36,321 bases of DNA from CAZEIW01 sp964512305 (GTDB lineage: Bacteria; Pseudomonadota; Gammaproteobacteria; Burkholderiales; Burkholderiaceae_F): positions 1 to 36,321 of the forward strand of contig CAZEIW010000244.1 of the NCBI GenBank assembly GCA_964512305.1, given 5' to 3'. The notes below the pieces were generated by a model that did no database searches, was not told the DNA's origin, and saw only the letters and a list, made by a program, of their open reading frames with translations. Position 1 is the stretch's first letter. Each line of letters begins with the position of its first letter. A program made the translations under genes and the position numbers. Below, piece by piece: positions 23,438 to 31,545 of the stretch.

Positions 23438-24285
23438 CGGCTGTCGGCGGCATTGTAGTCGCCGCCGTGCGGGGGCAGGCGGGCGCCGATGCGCAGGCGC
23501 ACCAGCGCCGCGGCGATCGCGGCCGGGTCCGGCTCGCAGACACCGGCGTTGCGGTACCCGTGCGCGCGCAGCTTCTCCTCGATGCGCGGATGCGTGCACA
23601 GCACCGCCCCATGCCTGACCCATTGCGGCGCATCGATCACGAGCTCGAACTGCCGATCGAGCACCTCGACCGCCTCGGTGCTGCTGACGAGCAGCGTTGC
23701 CGGCGCGCCGCCCGAGACCAGTGCGGCCAGCGCGGCGCGCTCGGCGTGCGTGGGCTCGTGCGGCGCGCGCCGGTAGGCCGCGATCTGCTCGACCTCGGCT
23801 CCGGACTCGCGCAGGCGCTCGGCCAGCCACTCGCGTCCGCTCGCGGCACGCACGATCAGCACCCGCCGCGGCGGCGGCACGCTCTCGGACAGTGCCGCCC
23901 ACAGGGCCTCGGATCCGGCCTGCGCCTCGGCGGCGGCGCCGGCCGGCGCAAGCGTGCGCGCGGCGTCGGCCCCGGGCATCGCCGCGCGCACCGCCTCGAG
24001 CGTGGCGCGGCCGACCGCCGCGATGCCGGTGCCGCGCGGCCATGGCGAGTCCAAGGCCGCGGCGCAGCCGCGTGCGGCCGCCGGACTCACGAAGATCACC
24101 CAGTCGAATTCCGCCAGCCGCTCCAGCGCCGCTCGCAACGGCTGTGGATCGTCCGGCGGGCCCACGTCGAAGGCGGGCCACCACAGCGCGTCGAAGTCGC
24201 GGTCGCGCAGGCCGGCGGCGAGCTGCCGCCCCGCCTCGCCGGGCCGGCTCACGATCACGGGCGCGGAAGCCCGCTTCAGCTTCAC
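23434..24285 (-). CDS. hemD: Uroporphyrinogen-III synthase
   Basis: Cyclises hydroxymethylbilane with inversion of ring D to make uroporphyrinogen III. The 283-residue product fits the family, which is poorly conserved in sequence. Recognisable parts are the N-terminal VIVSRPGEAGRQLAAGL, FDWVIFVSPAAARGCAAAL, the central VLIVRAASGREWLAERLRESGAEVEQIAAYRR region (146-177), and LLVSSTEAVEVL. The start is GTG, overlapping the hemC stop as GTGA, and the stop overlaps the hemX start. Identity rests on these motifs plus its place directly after hemC, which is the rule in proteobacteria. Confidence 0.93.
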   Translation of the reverse strand: MKLKRASAPVIVSRPGEAGRQLAAGLRDRDFDALWWPAFDVGPPDDPQPLRAALERLAEFDWVIFVSPAAARGCAAALDSPWPRGTGIAAVGRATLEAVRAAMPGADAARTLAPAGAAAEAQAGSEALWAALSESVPPPRRVLIVRAASGREWLAERLRESGAEVEQIAAYRRAPHEPTHAERAALAALVSGGAPATLLVSSTEAVEVLDRQFELVIDAPQWVRHGAVLCTHPRIEEKLRAHGYRNAGVCEPDPAAIAAALVRLRIGARLPPHGGDYNAADSR

Positions 24286-25202
24286 CCTGCCGGGGCGGCG
24301 AGCAGCCGGTCCACGCCGCGCGCCTTCATGTCGGCCACGACCGCGGCGCCGAGCTCCTCGGGCCGATCGACCGCGCCGCGCGCCTCGGCTGCAACCAGCT
24401 CGCCGCTGGCCGCGTTGCCCGCCCAGGCACGCAGGTGCAGCTGACCGGCGTCGATCACCGCATAGGCCGCGAGCGGAAACTCGCAGCTGCCGCCGAGCGC
24501 GCGCGAAACCATGCGCTCGGCGCTGACCGCGGCGCGGGTCGGCGGGTGCTCGAAAGCCGCCACCCGCGCCCGCGCGGCATTGTCGCCGGCGCGAGCCTCG
24601 ATCGCCAGCGCACCCTGGCCCGGTGCGGGCAGGAACACCGCGGTGGGGAGGATCTGGACGATCCGATCCGCCAGCCCGAGCCGCTTGAGCCCGGCCGCGG
24701 CCATCACCAGCGCATCGAACTCTCCCCGGTCGAGCTTCGCCAGGCGCGTGCCGACGTTCCCGCGCACCGGGCCGACCTCAAGCCGGGGGTAGTTGGCGCG
24801 CAAGGCCAGCTCACGCCGCAGGCTCGAGGTGCCCACGCGCGCGCCCGCCGGCATCTCTTCGAGCGAGCGATAGCGCGGACTGACGAGGCAGTCGCGCGGG
24901 TCCTCGCGCTCGAGGATCGCGATCAGGTCGAAGTCGGGCGCGAGCGACATCGGCACGTCCTTCAGCGAGTGCACGGCGATGTCGGCCCGCCTGTCGAGCA
25001 GCGCGGTCTCGAGCTCCTTGACGAAGAGCCCCTTGCCGCCGACCTTCGACAGCGACCGGTCGAGCACCTGATCGCCGCGCGTCGTCAGCTCGAGCAGCCG
25101 GACCGATGCGCCCGCATCCGCGCGCTGCAGCAGGGAGCGGACGTGCTCGGCCTGCCACAGGGCGAGCGGGCTGGCGCGGGTTGCGATGACGACGTCGGAC
25201 AT
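24282..25202 (-). CDS. hemC: Porphobilinogen deaminase (hydroxymethylbilane synthase)
   Basis: Polymerises four porphobilinogen units into hydroxymethylbilane, using a dipyrromethane cofactor attached to a cysteine. The 306-residue protein shows IATRASPLALWQAEHV (6-21), the catalytic Asp82 in HSLKDVPM, the Arg-rich substrate-binding region GTSSLRRELALRA, and the cofactor Cys240 in GGSCEFPLAAYA. The ATG start at 25202 is unambiguous by homology (MSDVVIATRASPLALWQ). It is the first gene of the hem operon and begins 58 nt downstream of algR on the same strand, as in Pseudomonas, so it could be read from algR or from its own promoter in that gap. Confidence 0.97.
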   Translation of the reverse strand: MSDVVIATRASPLALWQAEHVRSLLQRADAGASVRLLELTTRGDQVLDRSLSKVGGKGLFVKELETALLDRRADIAVHSLKDVPMSLAPDFDLIAILEREDPRDCLVSPRYRSLEEMPAGARVGTSSLRRELALRANYPRLEVGPVRGNVGTRLAKLDRGEFDALVMAAAGLKRLGLADRIVQILPTAVFLPAPGQGALAIEARAGDNAARARVAAFEHPPTRAAVSAERMVSRALGGSCEFPLAAYAVIDAGQLHLRAWAGNAASGELVAAEARGAVDRPEELGAAVVADMKARGVDRLLAAPAG

Positions 25203-25260
25203 GCGGGACAGTTTAGATGAGTGAAGGCCCGTTCGCGGCCGCGCGTGGTCGCGGCGGCGC

Positions 25261-26052
25261 TCAGACTCCCGCGGCGGTCTTCACGCTCGGCCACTGGCGC
25301 CGGCTGATCGGCAGGCGCTCCGGCAGATCCTTGAGCAGGACTTCCCAGTGGCCTTCTCCGGCATCGCCACCGTTGTCCACCTTGCCCCTGACGCGCTGGA
25401 AGCCCAGGATGAAGCGGCGCGCGACCAGCGCGTTGCGATGGATGCGGACGAAATGCGCCCCGAATTCCTGCTCGAGCGCCGTCAGCGACTCCTCGGTCAG
25501 GTACTCGCGCTGAGGGGTGCGGATCGTCACGTACTTGAGTTCCGCGCGCAGATACACGACGTCGTCGATCGGCACCAGCACCATGCGGCCCCGCTCCGAG
25601 ACGGTCAGGTGCGAGCGCGCCGAGCCCAGGCTGCGCGCCAGCTGCTCCAGGCGCGGCTCGTTGCGCTTCAGGCGCTGCGCACGCTGCAGCGCCGCCAGCA
25701 GGCGGTCGGCCCGCACCGGCTTGAGCAGGTAGTCGAGCGCCTGCACTTCGAAAGCCTGCAGCGCGTGCTCGTCGAACGCGGTGACGAACACGACCGCGGG
25801 CGGCGTCTCGCGCTGCGCGAGGTGCCGCGCGACCTCGATCCCGTTCATGTCCGGCATCATGATGTCGAGCAGCACCACGTCGGGCCGCAGCCGGTCGACG
25901 GCCTCGAGCGCCGAAAGGCCGCCGTCGGCCTGCCCGGCCACCTTCAGCTCGATCTCGCTGCCGCAGTCGGCCAGCACCTGCGCCAGCCGCGCACGCGCCA
26001 GGGGCTCGTCGTCGACGATCAGCACGCTCAGCATCTTCCTCTCGTCAGCCAT
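25261..26052 (-). CDS. algR: LytTR-family response regulator, AlgR-like
   Basis: A 263-residue two-component regulator. The receiver domain (about 8-130) has the acidic pair Asp14-Asp15, the phospho-acceptor Asp63 in VLLDIMMPD, the switch Thr in VFVTAFDEHAL and the Lys in DYLLKPV. The C-terminal LytTR DNA-binding domain (about 150-260) contains VPIDDVVYLRAELKYVTIRT and the EFGAHFVRIHRNALV recognition region. In Pseudomonas, AlgR controls alginate, twitching motility and virulence; the targets here are unknown. The ATG at 26052 has GGAGG nearby; an internal ATG at 26034 (MLSVLIVDDEP) is equally plausible and matches AlgR better. It is adjacent to its sensor (69 nt) and to hemC, reproducing the argH-algZ-algR-hemCD order. 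Confidence 0.88.
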   Translation of the reverse strand: MADERKMLSVLIVDDEPLARARLAQVLADCGSEIELKVAGQADGGLSALEAVDRLRPDVVLLDIMMPDMNGIEVARHLAQRETPPAVVFVTAFDEHALQAFEVQALDYLLKPVRADRLLAALQRAQRLKRNEPRLEQLARSLGSARSHLTVSERGRMVLVPIDDVVYLRAELKYVTIRTPQREYLTEESLTALEQEFGAHFVRIHRNALVARRFILGFQRVRGKVDNGGDAGEGHWEVLLKDLPERLPISRRQWPSVKTAAGV

Positions 26053-26121
26053 CTCCCTCCGCCCTCTTCGAGCTCCCCCGGCCAATGTGAACGAGGGTTC
26101 GTGGCCGGTGGGCAGCGCCGC

Positions 26122-27201
26122 TTATGCGGACTTGTTTTCCACTGGAAGCGTCATGGTCAATTCGAACCGCTCACGCCGCACCCTCGTCTCCAGCCGCGCT
26201 TCCAGATCGTAGATCAATGCGAGCCGGCCGCGGATATTGTTGAGCCCGATCTGGTTGCCTTCGCGCTGGATGGGCTCGCGCGCGATCGGGTTGCTGACGA
26301 AGATCTCGAGATTGAAGCCGCGCTGGCGCACGCGCACCTCGATGTCGCAGCGCCCGGCGACGCGCTCCGCGCCGTAACGAACCGCATTCTCGATGATCGG
26401 TTGCAGAAGCAACTGCGGCACGCGAGCGCGCGGGTGCACGGCGCCGATCTGCCACTCGACGTGCAGCCGGTCGCCGAGGCGCGTCTGCTCGATCTCGACG
26501 TAGCGCCGGCAAAGGTCGAGCTCCTGCTCGAGCGGCACCAGCTTGCGCACGTCGCCCATCACGGCGCGCAGCAGCTCGGCCAGGCTCTCGAGCATCCGCT
26601 CGGCGCGCGCCGGATCGTCGCGGATCACCGCGAGCGCGGCGTTCAGGCTGTTGAAGAAGAAGTGCGGCCGGATGCGCGACTGCAGGGCCTGGAACTTCGC
26701 CTCGTCGACCGCGGGCGAGAACGCGCGCGCGCGCAGCTCGAGATAGTGCTGCACCGACATCCCGGCGAGCAGCCCCATGGCCGCCGCCACCCACGGCGCG
26801 CCCGACCCGGGATCGCTCGAGGCGCGCACGATCAGCATCGCGACCAGCATCGGCGCCGCCCAGGCCAGCAGCCGCTGCACCTTGGGCTGCCAGCGGCCGG
26901 CATAGCGGCTGAGCACGCACCAGACCAGCAGCGTGATCAGCGTCGCGGGCTCGACCACCGCGGCGAGCCCCAGCACTCCGGCGGCGAACTGCAGGCCGTC
27001 GGCCCGGACCAGCAGGGCGGCCGCGAACATCGCCACATTGACGCCGACACCGACGCGCAGCACGGTGCCCATGTTGCAGCCGTCCGGGATCACCCGCGGT
27101 GGCGCCGCCGCCGGCGCGGGCGCGGCTCCGCGCGCCGCCGGTGCGACCGCCGGGGCGGGAACCTGGAGGGTCTTCGGTTCGTTCGAGTCGTGCATCGGCA
27201 T
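26122..27201 (-). CDS. algZ: LytS/AlgZ-type sensor histidine kinase
   Basis: A 359-residue membrane kinase. After a cytoplasmic Ala/Pro-rich N-terminus (1-42) it has about four membrane helices (45-150), then the His_kinase (PF06580) domain with phospho-acceptor His180 in RIRPHFFFNSLN, the N-box LLLQPIIENAVRYG and the glycine box IGLNNIRGRLALIY. No periplasmic or PAS sensor domain is visible, as in AlgZ/FimS. It should phosphorylate the adjacent AlgR-like regulator. Start ATG 27201 (MPMHDSNE) is chosen; a second Met two codons later is possible and no clear ribosome binding site helps. It is divergent from argH, with 124 nt between start codons. The algZ name rests on domain type and the conserved gene order. 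Confidence 0.87.
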   Translation of the reverse strand: MPMHDSNEPKTLQVPAPAVAPAARGAAPAPAAAPPRVIPDGCNMGTVLRVGVGVNVAMFAAALLVRADGLQFAAGVLGLAAVVEPATLITLLVWCVLSRYAGRWQPKVQRLLAWAAPMLVAMLIVRASSDPGSGAPWVAAAMGLLAGMSVQHYLELRARAFSPAVDEAKFQALQSRIRPHFFFNSLNAALAVIRDDPARAERMLESLAELLRAVMGDVRKLVPLEQELDLCRRYVEIEQTRLGDRLHVEWQIGAVHPRARVPQLLLQPIIENAVRYGAERVAGRCDIEVRVRQRGFNLEIFVSNPIAREPIQREGNQIGLNNIRGRLALIYDLEARLETRVRRERFELTMTLPVENKSA

Positions 27202-27325
27202 CGCCGCAGATGATGCGCCGGCGTCGCTACACTGGCGCCTGCGTCCCGCATCGCGGACGCCGGCGGCCAGCGCGCGCGGCGCGGCCGGTCCGTAGTCTTG
27301 CATAGCCGCGCGCGAAGCGACAGAC

Positions 27326-28768
27326 ATGACGCTCAAACCGCCTTCGGGCGCCGGTCCCGGCGCCGACAGCTCGCCGCTGCACGCCAAGCAGCAGGCCTGG
27401 TCCGGACGATTCTCCGAGCCGGTGGCCGACTTCGTGCTCCGCTACACCGCGAGCATCGGCTTCGACCACCGCCTCGCGCTCGCCGACATCGAGGGTTCGC
27501 TGGCGCATGCCTGGATGCTGGCGCAGGTCGGCGTGCTCACGCGCGCGGACTACGACGACATCGAGCGCGGATTGGGCCGCATCCAGGGCGAGATCGAGCG
27601 CGGCGACTTCCCGTGGCAGCTCGCGCTCGAGGACGTGCACCTGAACATCGAGCGCCGCCTCACCGAGCTGGTCGGCGAGGCCGGCAAGCGCCTTCACACC
27701 GGGCGCTCGCGCAACGACCAGGTCGCGACCGACATCCGGCTTTACCTGCGCGGCGAGATCGACTCGCTCGCCGAGGAGCTGACGCGGCTGCAGTCGGCGC
27801 TGGTCGAGCTGGCGGCCGCGCATACCGACACCGTGATGCCCGGTTTCACGCACCTGCAGGTCGCCCAGCCGGTGGTCTTCGGCCACCACCTGCTGGCCTA
27901 CGTCGAAATGCTCGAGCGCGACCGCGAGCGCCTGCGGGAATGCCGCGCGCGGGTCAACCGGCTGCCGCTCGGCGCGGCCGCGCTGGCCGGCACCAGCTAT
28001 CCGATCGACCGCGAGATGGTCGCGCGCCGGCTCGGGTTCGACGCCGTCTGCCGCAACTCGCTCGATGCGGTGTCGGACCGCGACTTCGCGGTCGAATTCT
28101 GCGCCGCCGCGGCGCTCGCGATGGCCCACCTGTCGCGCTTCGCCGAGGAGCTCGTGCTGTGGGTGAGCCCGCGTTTCGGCTTCATCGCGCTGCCGGACCG
28201 CTTTACGACAGGCTCGTCGATCATGCCGCAGAAGCGCAACCCGGATGTGGCCGAGCTCGCGCGCGGCAAGACCGGGCGCGTCTACGGGCACGTGGTCGCG
28301 CTGCTGACAATGATCAAGGCGCAGCCGCTCGCGTACAACAAGGACAACCAGGAAGACAAGGAGCCCCTGTTCGACACCGTCGACACGCTGCGCGATACGC
28401 TGCACGCGTTCGTCGAGATGGTGCCGGGGATCGAGGTCGACCGCGGCGCGATGCGCGCCGCCGCGCAGCAGGGCTTCTCGACGGCGACCGACCTGGCCGA
28501 CTATCTCGTGCGCCGCGGTCTGCCGTTTCGCGACGCGCACGAGGCGGTCGGGCGCGCGGTCCGGCGCGCCACCGAGCTCGGCTGCGGCCTGGCCGAGATG
28601 CCGCTGGACGAGCTGCGCCGCTTCGCCCCGGGCCTCGATGCCGAGGTGTTCGGGGTGCTGGGCGTCGACGGCTCGGTGGCGGCGCGCGACCACGTCGGCG
28701 GCACGAGCCCGTCGCAGGTGGCGGCCCAGGTCGAACGCTGGCGGCGCGTCCTGTCGTTGCGAAGCTGA
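27326..28768 (+). CDS. argH: Argininosuccinate lyase
   Basis: Last step of arginine biosynthesis: cleaves argininosuccinate to arginine and fumarate. The 480-residue protein belongs to the fumarase/aspartase superfamily. It has the signature GSSIMPQKRNPD with its flexible catalytic-serine loop, HTGRSRNDQVATD (the ArgH-specific substrate-binding stretch), and the C-terminal HVGGTSPSQVAAQV. It begins with an extra Gly/Pro/Ser-rich stretch of about 20 residues before KQQAWSGRFSEPV, where most homologues start. Its stop is 4 nt from the convergent pmbA stop, leaving no room for a terminator between them. Confidence 0.96.
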   Translation: MTLKPPSGAGPGADSSPLHAKQQAWSGRFSEPVADFVLRYTASIGFDHRLALADIEGSLAHAWMLAQVGVLTRADYDDIERGLGRIQGEIERGDFPWQLALEDVHLNIERRLTELVGEAGKRLHTGRSRNDQVATDIRLYLRGEIDSLAEELTRLQSALVELAAAHTDTVMPGFTHLQVAQPVVFGHHLLAYVEMLERDRERLRECRARVNRLPLGAAALAGTSYPIDREMVARRLGFDAVCRNSLDAVSDRDFAVEFCAAAALAMAHLSRFAEELVLWVSPRFGFIALPDRFTTGSSIMPQKRNPDVAELARGKTGRVYGHVVALLTMIKAQPLAYNKDNQEDKEPLFDTVDTLRDTLHAFVEMVPGIEVDRGAMRAAAQQGFSTATDLADYLVRRGLPFRDAHEAVGRAVRRATELGCGLAEMPLDELRRFAPGLDAEVFGVLGVDGSVAARDHVGGTSPSQVAAQVERWRRVLSLRS

Positions 28769-28772
28769 AGGG

Positions 28773-30122
28773 TCAGCTGCCGCCGACGGTCATCGACTCG
28801 ATCAGCACCGAGCCCGCGACCCGGCTGCCTCGCACCACCTTGTCGGCGCCGACGGCAACGATCCCCGCGAACATCTGGCGCAGGTTGCCGGCGATCGTGA
28901 TCTCCTCGACCGGGAAGCGGATCTCGCCGCGCTCGACCCAGAACCCGCTCGCGCCGCGCGAATAGTCGCCGTTGACGTAGTTGACGCCCTGGCCTATCAG
29001 CTCGGTGACCATGAGGCCGGTGCCGAGCTTGCGCAGCATGGCCTCGAAGCCGTCGCCGCCGCGCGTCAGCGTCGAGTGCAGCTCGAGGTTGTGCGAGCCG
29101 CCCGCGTTGCCGGTGGTCTTCATCCCGAGCTTGCGCGCCGAGTAGCTGGACAGGAAATAGCCCTTCAGCACGCCCTGGTCGACGACATCGCGCCGCTGGC
29201 CGCGCACCCCCTCCTCGTCGAAGGGGCTCGAGCCCAGTGCGCGCCTGGCGAACGGGTCCTCGCGGATCGACACGTGCGGCGCGAACAGCGGCTTGCCCAG
29301 CCCGTCGACGAGGAACGAGGCCTTGCGATACAGCGCGGAGCCGCTGGCGGCCTGGACGAAATTGCCCAGCAGCCCGCAGGCCACCGGCGCCTCGAACAGC
29401 ACCCGGCACTTGCGCGTGCCGAGCCGGCGCGACGAAAGGCGCGCCAGCGCGCGCCGCGCCGCATAGTCGCCGATCGCCGCGGCCCGCCCGAGCTCTTCGG
29501 GGGCGCGCGCCGACGAATACCAGTCGTCGCGCTGCATGCCGTCGCGGTTGCGGGCGATCGGCGACACCGAGATCGAGTGGCGCGAATAAGGGTACCCGGC
29601 GACGAAGCCGCGCGAATTGGCGAGCACGAAATGGCCCGCCGACGCATACACGTTGGCGCCCTCGGAATTGACGATCTGCCGGCTGACGGCGAACGCCGCC
29701 TGCTCGCCGCTCTGGGCGATCTGGATCGCGCGGTCGGCGTCGATGTCCCATGGATGGAACAGGTCGAGGTCCTGCGGCGCGCGGTCGAGCGCATCGGCGT
29801 CGGGCAGGCCGGCGGCCTCGTCCTCGGCCGTGAAGCGCGCGATGTTGTAGGCGGCCTCGGCCGCCTGCCGCACGGCGGCGGGCGAGAAGTCCGACGTCGA
29901 CGAATGCCCGCGCCGCTGGCCGATGTAGACCGTGATGCCGAGGCCCTTGTCGCGCGTGTTCTCGATCGTCTCGACCTTGGATTTGCGCGTGGTGACGGAC
30001 AACCCGGTCGATTCGCTCGCCTCGCACGCGGCGTCGGTCGCGCCGAGCTTGCGCGCATGCTCGAGGACCTCGAGCGCCAGTTCACGCAACCGGTCGTCGG
30101 TGATCGAAAAAGGTGAGCTCAT
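28773..30122 (-). CDS. pmbA: PmbA/TldE metalloprotease subunit
   Basis: A 449-residue member of the TldD/PmbA family. In E. coli, TldD and TldE (PmbA) form a heterodimeric protease that matures microcin B17 and degrades CcdA; only TldD carries the zinc HExxxH motif, and none is seen here, which supports the PmbA assignment. Family features are SKVETIENTRDKGLGITVYIGQRRG, the middle stretch NSRGFVAGYPYSRHSISVSP, and the C-terminal GVNYVNGDYSRGASGFWVERGEI. The start MSSPFSITDD is taken from family similarity; no good ribosome binding site is visible. It is convergent with argH and divergent from darP (about 200 nt between starts). No tldD is in this window. Confidence 0.93.
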   Translation of the reverse strand: MSSPFSITDDRLRELALEVLEHARKLGATDAACEASESTGLSVTTRKSKVETIENTRDKGLGITVYIGQRRGHSSTSDFSPAAVRQAAEAAYNIARFTAEDEAAGLPDADALDRAPQDLDLFHPWDIDADRAIQIAQSGEQAAFAVSRQIVNSEGANVYASAGHFVLANSRGFVAGYPYSRHSISVSPIARNRDGMQRDDWYSSARAPEELGRAAAIGDYAARRALARLSSRRLGTRKCRVLFEAPVACGLLGNFVQAASGSALYRKASFLVDGLGKPLFAPHVSIREDPFARRALGSSPFDEEGVRGQRRDVVDQGVLKGYFLSSYSARKLGMKTTGNAGGSHNLELHSTLTRGGDGFEAMLRKLGTGLMVTELIGQGVNYVNGDYSRGASGFWVERGEIRFPVEEITIAGNLRQMFAGIVAVGADKVVRGSRVAGSVLIESMTVGGS

Positions 30123-30229
30123 GCGCGTTCGTCGCCAGACGCCCCGTGTTGTCGGCCGCGCTACGCGGTGATTCGCGGCCCTTGTTGGCGGGCGGGTCGG
30201 CAGCCTGGTTCCGGCCGGACCCGGGCCGC

Positions 30230-30235
30230 TATGAT
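30230..30235 (+). promoter_or_regulatory. Candidate darP -10 element (TATGAT)
   Basis: TATGAT lies in the pmbA-darP divergent gap, 88 nt before the chosen darP start. It predicts a leader of about 80 nt. An in-frame GTG falls 7 nt after it (30243), so a leaderless N-terminally extended darP is also conceivable, though the extra residues are low complexity. No clear -35 hexamer is seen. Confidence 0.35.
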
Positions 30236-30323
30236 AGCCGCCGTGGCCGCGCGAGCCGGGCACGCGCACCGCCGGGCTCCGGCGGGCGCCACCGGCGCGT
30301 GCGCCGGCTTTCCGACCGCAGCG

Positions 30324-30836
30324 ATGGACCCGTCGACGCCCCTCGAAGAGGAACGCCCGAGCAAGACCCAGCGCAAGCGCGACATGCACGATCTGCAGGC
30401 GCTCGGCGAGCGGCTGGTCGCGCTGAACCCGGCGCAGTTGAAGCGCGTCCCGGTCCCCGAGCGCCTGCTCGAGGCGATCGAGCTCGCGCGGCGGCTCAAC
30501 CGGCGCGAGGCCCGCCGCCGCCAGCTGCAATTCATCGGCCGGCTGATGCGGGACGTCGACCCCGAGCCGATCCGCGCCGCGCTCGCCGTCGTCGGCGGCG
30601 AGTCGCGCGCAAGCGCGGAGCTGATGCACCGCTGCGAGCATCTGCGCGACCGGCTGCTCGAGGACGACGGCGCGCTGACCGGATTCCTGCAGGCTCACCC
30701 GGGCGCCGACCCGCAGTGGCTGCGCGCCAAGATCCGCGCCGCGCGCGAAGAGCGCGAGCACGGCCGGCCGCCCGCGCATGCGCGCGAGTTGTACCGCTGG
30801 CTGCACGAAGCGCTGCTGCGCGAGGCTTTCCCGTGA
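30324..30836 (+). CDS. darP: Dual-action ribosomal maturation protein DarP (YjgA, DUF615)
   Basis: A 170-residue helical protein of the YjgA family; E. coli DarP associates with pre-50S particles and helps late assembly of the peptidyl-transferase centre. Matching regions are RPSKTQRKRDMHDLQALGE, RRRQLQFIGRLMRDVDPEPI, LRDRLLEDDGALTGF and the C-terminal RPPAHARELYRWLHE. The ATG at 30324 gives MDPSTPLEEERPSK, with the usual acidic lead into the PSKTQ motif. In-frame ATG codons at 30168 and 30231 would add an Arg/Ala/Gly-rich stretch not typical of the family. pmbA / darP-mog is a conserved betaproteobacterial neighbourhood. Its stop overlaps a GTG that opens a 21-codon ORF. Confidence 0.9.
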   Translation: MDPSTPLEEERPSKTQRKRDMHDLQALGERLVALNPAQLKRVPVPERLLEAIELARRLNRREARRRQLQFIGRLMRDVDPEPIRAALAVVGGESRASAELMHRCEHLRDRLLEDDGALTGFLQAHPGADPQWLRAKIRAAREEREHGRPPAHARELYRWLHEALLREAFP

Positions 30837-30898
30837 ACCGCGGCTTCGAAGAGCGGCGGCGCTGGACGTCTTCGGCCCAAAGGGCAGGCTCTCCATGA
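30833..30898 (+). CDS. Possible 21-codon small ORF bridging darP and mog
   Basis: A GTG overlapping the darP stop (GTGA) opens a 21-residue frame, beginning Val/fMet-Asn-Arg-Gly-Phe-Glu-Glu-Arg-Arg-Arg-Trp, whose stop overlaps the mog ATG (ATGA). The peptide is strongly basic and I do not recognise it. The two perfect 4-nt overlaps mean that translation could be passed from darP through this frame to mog. It may simply be an accidental frame that fills the 58-nt gap. A similar nucleotide stretch occurs at 36275-36313. Confidence 0.3.
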   Translation: MNRGFEERRRWTSSAQRAGSP

Positions 30899-31545
30899 CG
30901 CCGGCGCGCGACAGCCCCGACCAGCTCATCGTCGGCCTGGTGTCGGCGTCGGATCGCGCCACCGCCGGCGTCTACGCCGACCAGGGGCTGCCCGGGCTGC
31001 GCGACTGGCTCGGCCGCGCGCTGAAGACCCCCTGGCGGGCCCACGAGCGCCTGGTTCCCGACGAACGCGCGCGCATCGAGGCGGCGCTGATCGAGCTCGT
31101 CGACCAGGTCGGCTGCGACCTCGTGCTGACCACCGGCGGCACCGGTCCCGCGCGGCGCGACGTGACGCCGGAAGCCACGCTTGCGGTGGCCACGCGCGAG
31201 ATGCCCGGTTTCGGCGAGCAGATGCGCCGCATCTCGCTCGAGTTCGTGCCGACCGCGATCCTGTCGCGCCAGGTGGGCGTGCTGCGCGAGACCGCCGGCC
31301 ACGCCGCGCTGATCCTGAACCTGCCCGGCCAGCCCAAGGCGATCGCCGAGACGCTCGAAGGGCTGCGCGCCGCCGACGGCCGCGTGCAGGTACCGGGCAT
31401 CTTCGCCGCGGTGCCCTACTGCATCGAGTTGATCGGCGGACCGATCATCGAGACCCACGAGGCGGTCGTGAAGGCGTTCCGGCCGAAGAGCGCCAAGCGG
31501 GCCCTGCTTTCCCCTCTCCCGCTCGCGGGAGAGGGGCAGGGGTGA
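30895..31545 (+). CDS. mog: Molybdopterin adenylyltransferase
   Basis: Activates molybdopterin by adenylation before molybdate insertion in molybdenum-cofactor synthesis. The 216-residue protein shows GLVSASDRATAGVYADQGLPGL at the N-terminus (about 13-34), the MPT-binding TTGGTGPARRDVTPEAT and ILNLPGQPKAIAETL motifs, and VPYCIELIGGP. ATG 30895 has AGGGCAGG upstream. The last ~11 residues (Ser-Pro-Leu-Pro-Leu-Ala-Gly-Glu-Gly-Gln-Gly) and the TGA stop come from interspersed repeat D, so the natural C-terminus has been replaced or extended by about a dozen residues. The catalytic part is complete. MoaB is the close paralogue, but the length and sequence fit Mog better. Confidence 0.92.
   Translation: MTPARDSPDQLIVGLVSASDRATAGVYADQGLPGLRDWLGRALKTPWRAHERLVPDERARIEAALIELVDQVGCDLVLTTGGTGPARRDVTPEATLAVATREMPGFGEQMRRISLEFVPTAILSRQVGVLRETAGHAALILNLPGQPKAIAETLEGLRAADGRVQVPGIFAAVPYCIELIGGPIIETHEAVVKAFRPKSAKRALLSPLPLAGEGQG

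Noticed and set aside
30231..30323. An N-terminally extended DarP starting at 30231 or 30243
   Set aside because: The additional residues are low-complexity Ala/Gly/Arg, the 30231 ATG is part of a likely -10 hexamer, and the protein from 30324 matches the family N-terminus.
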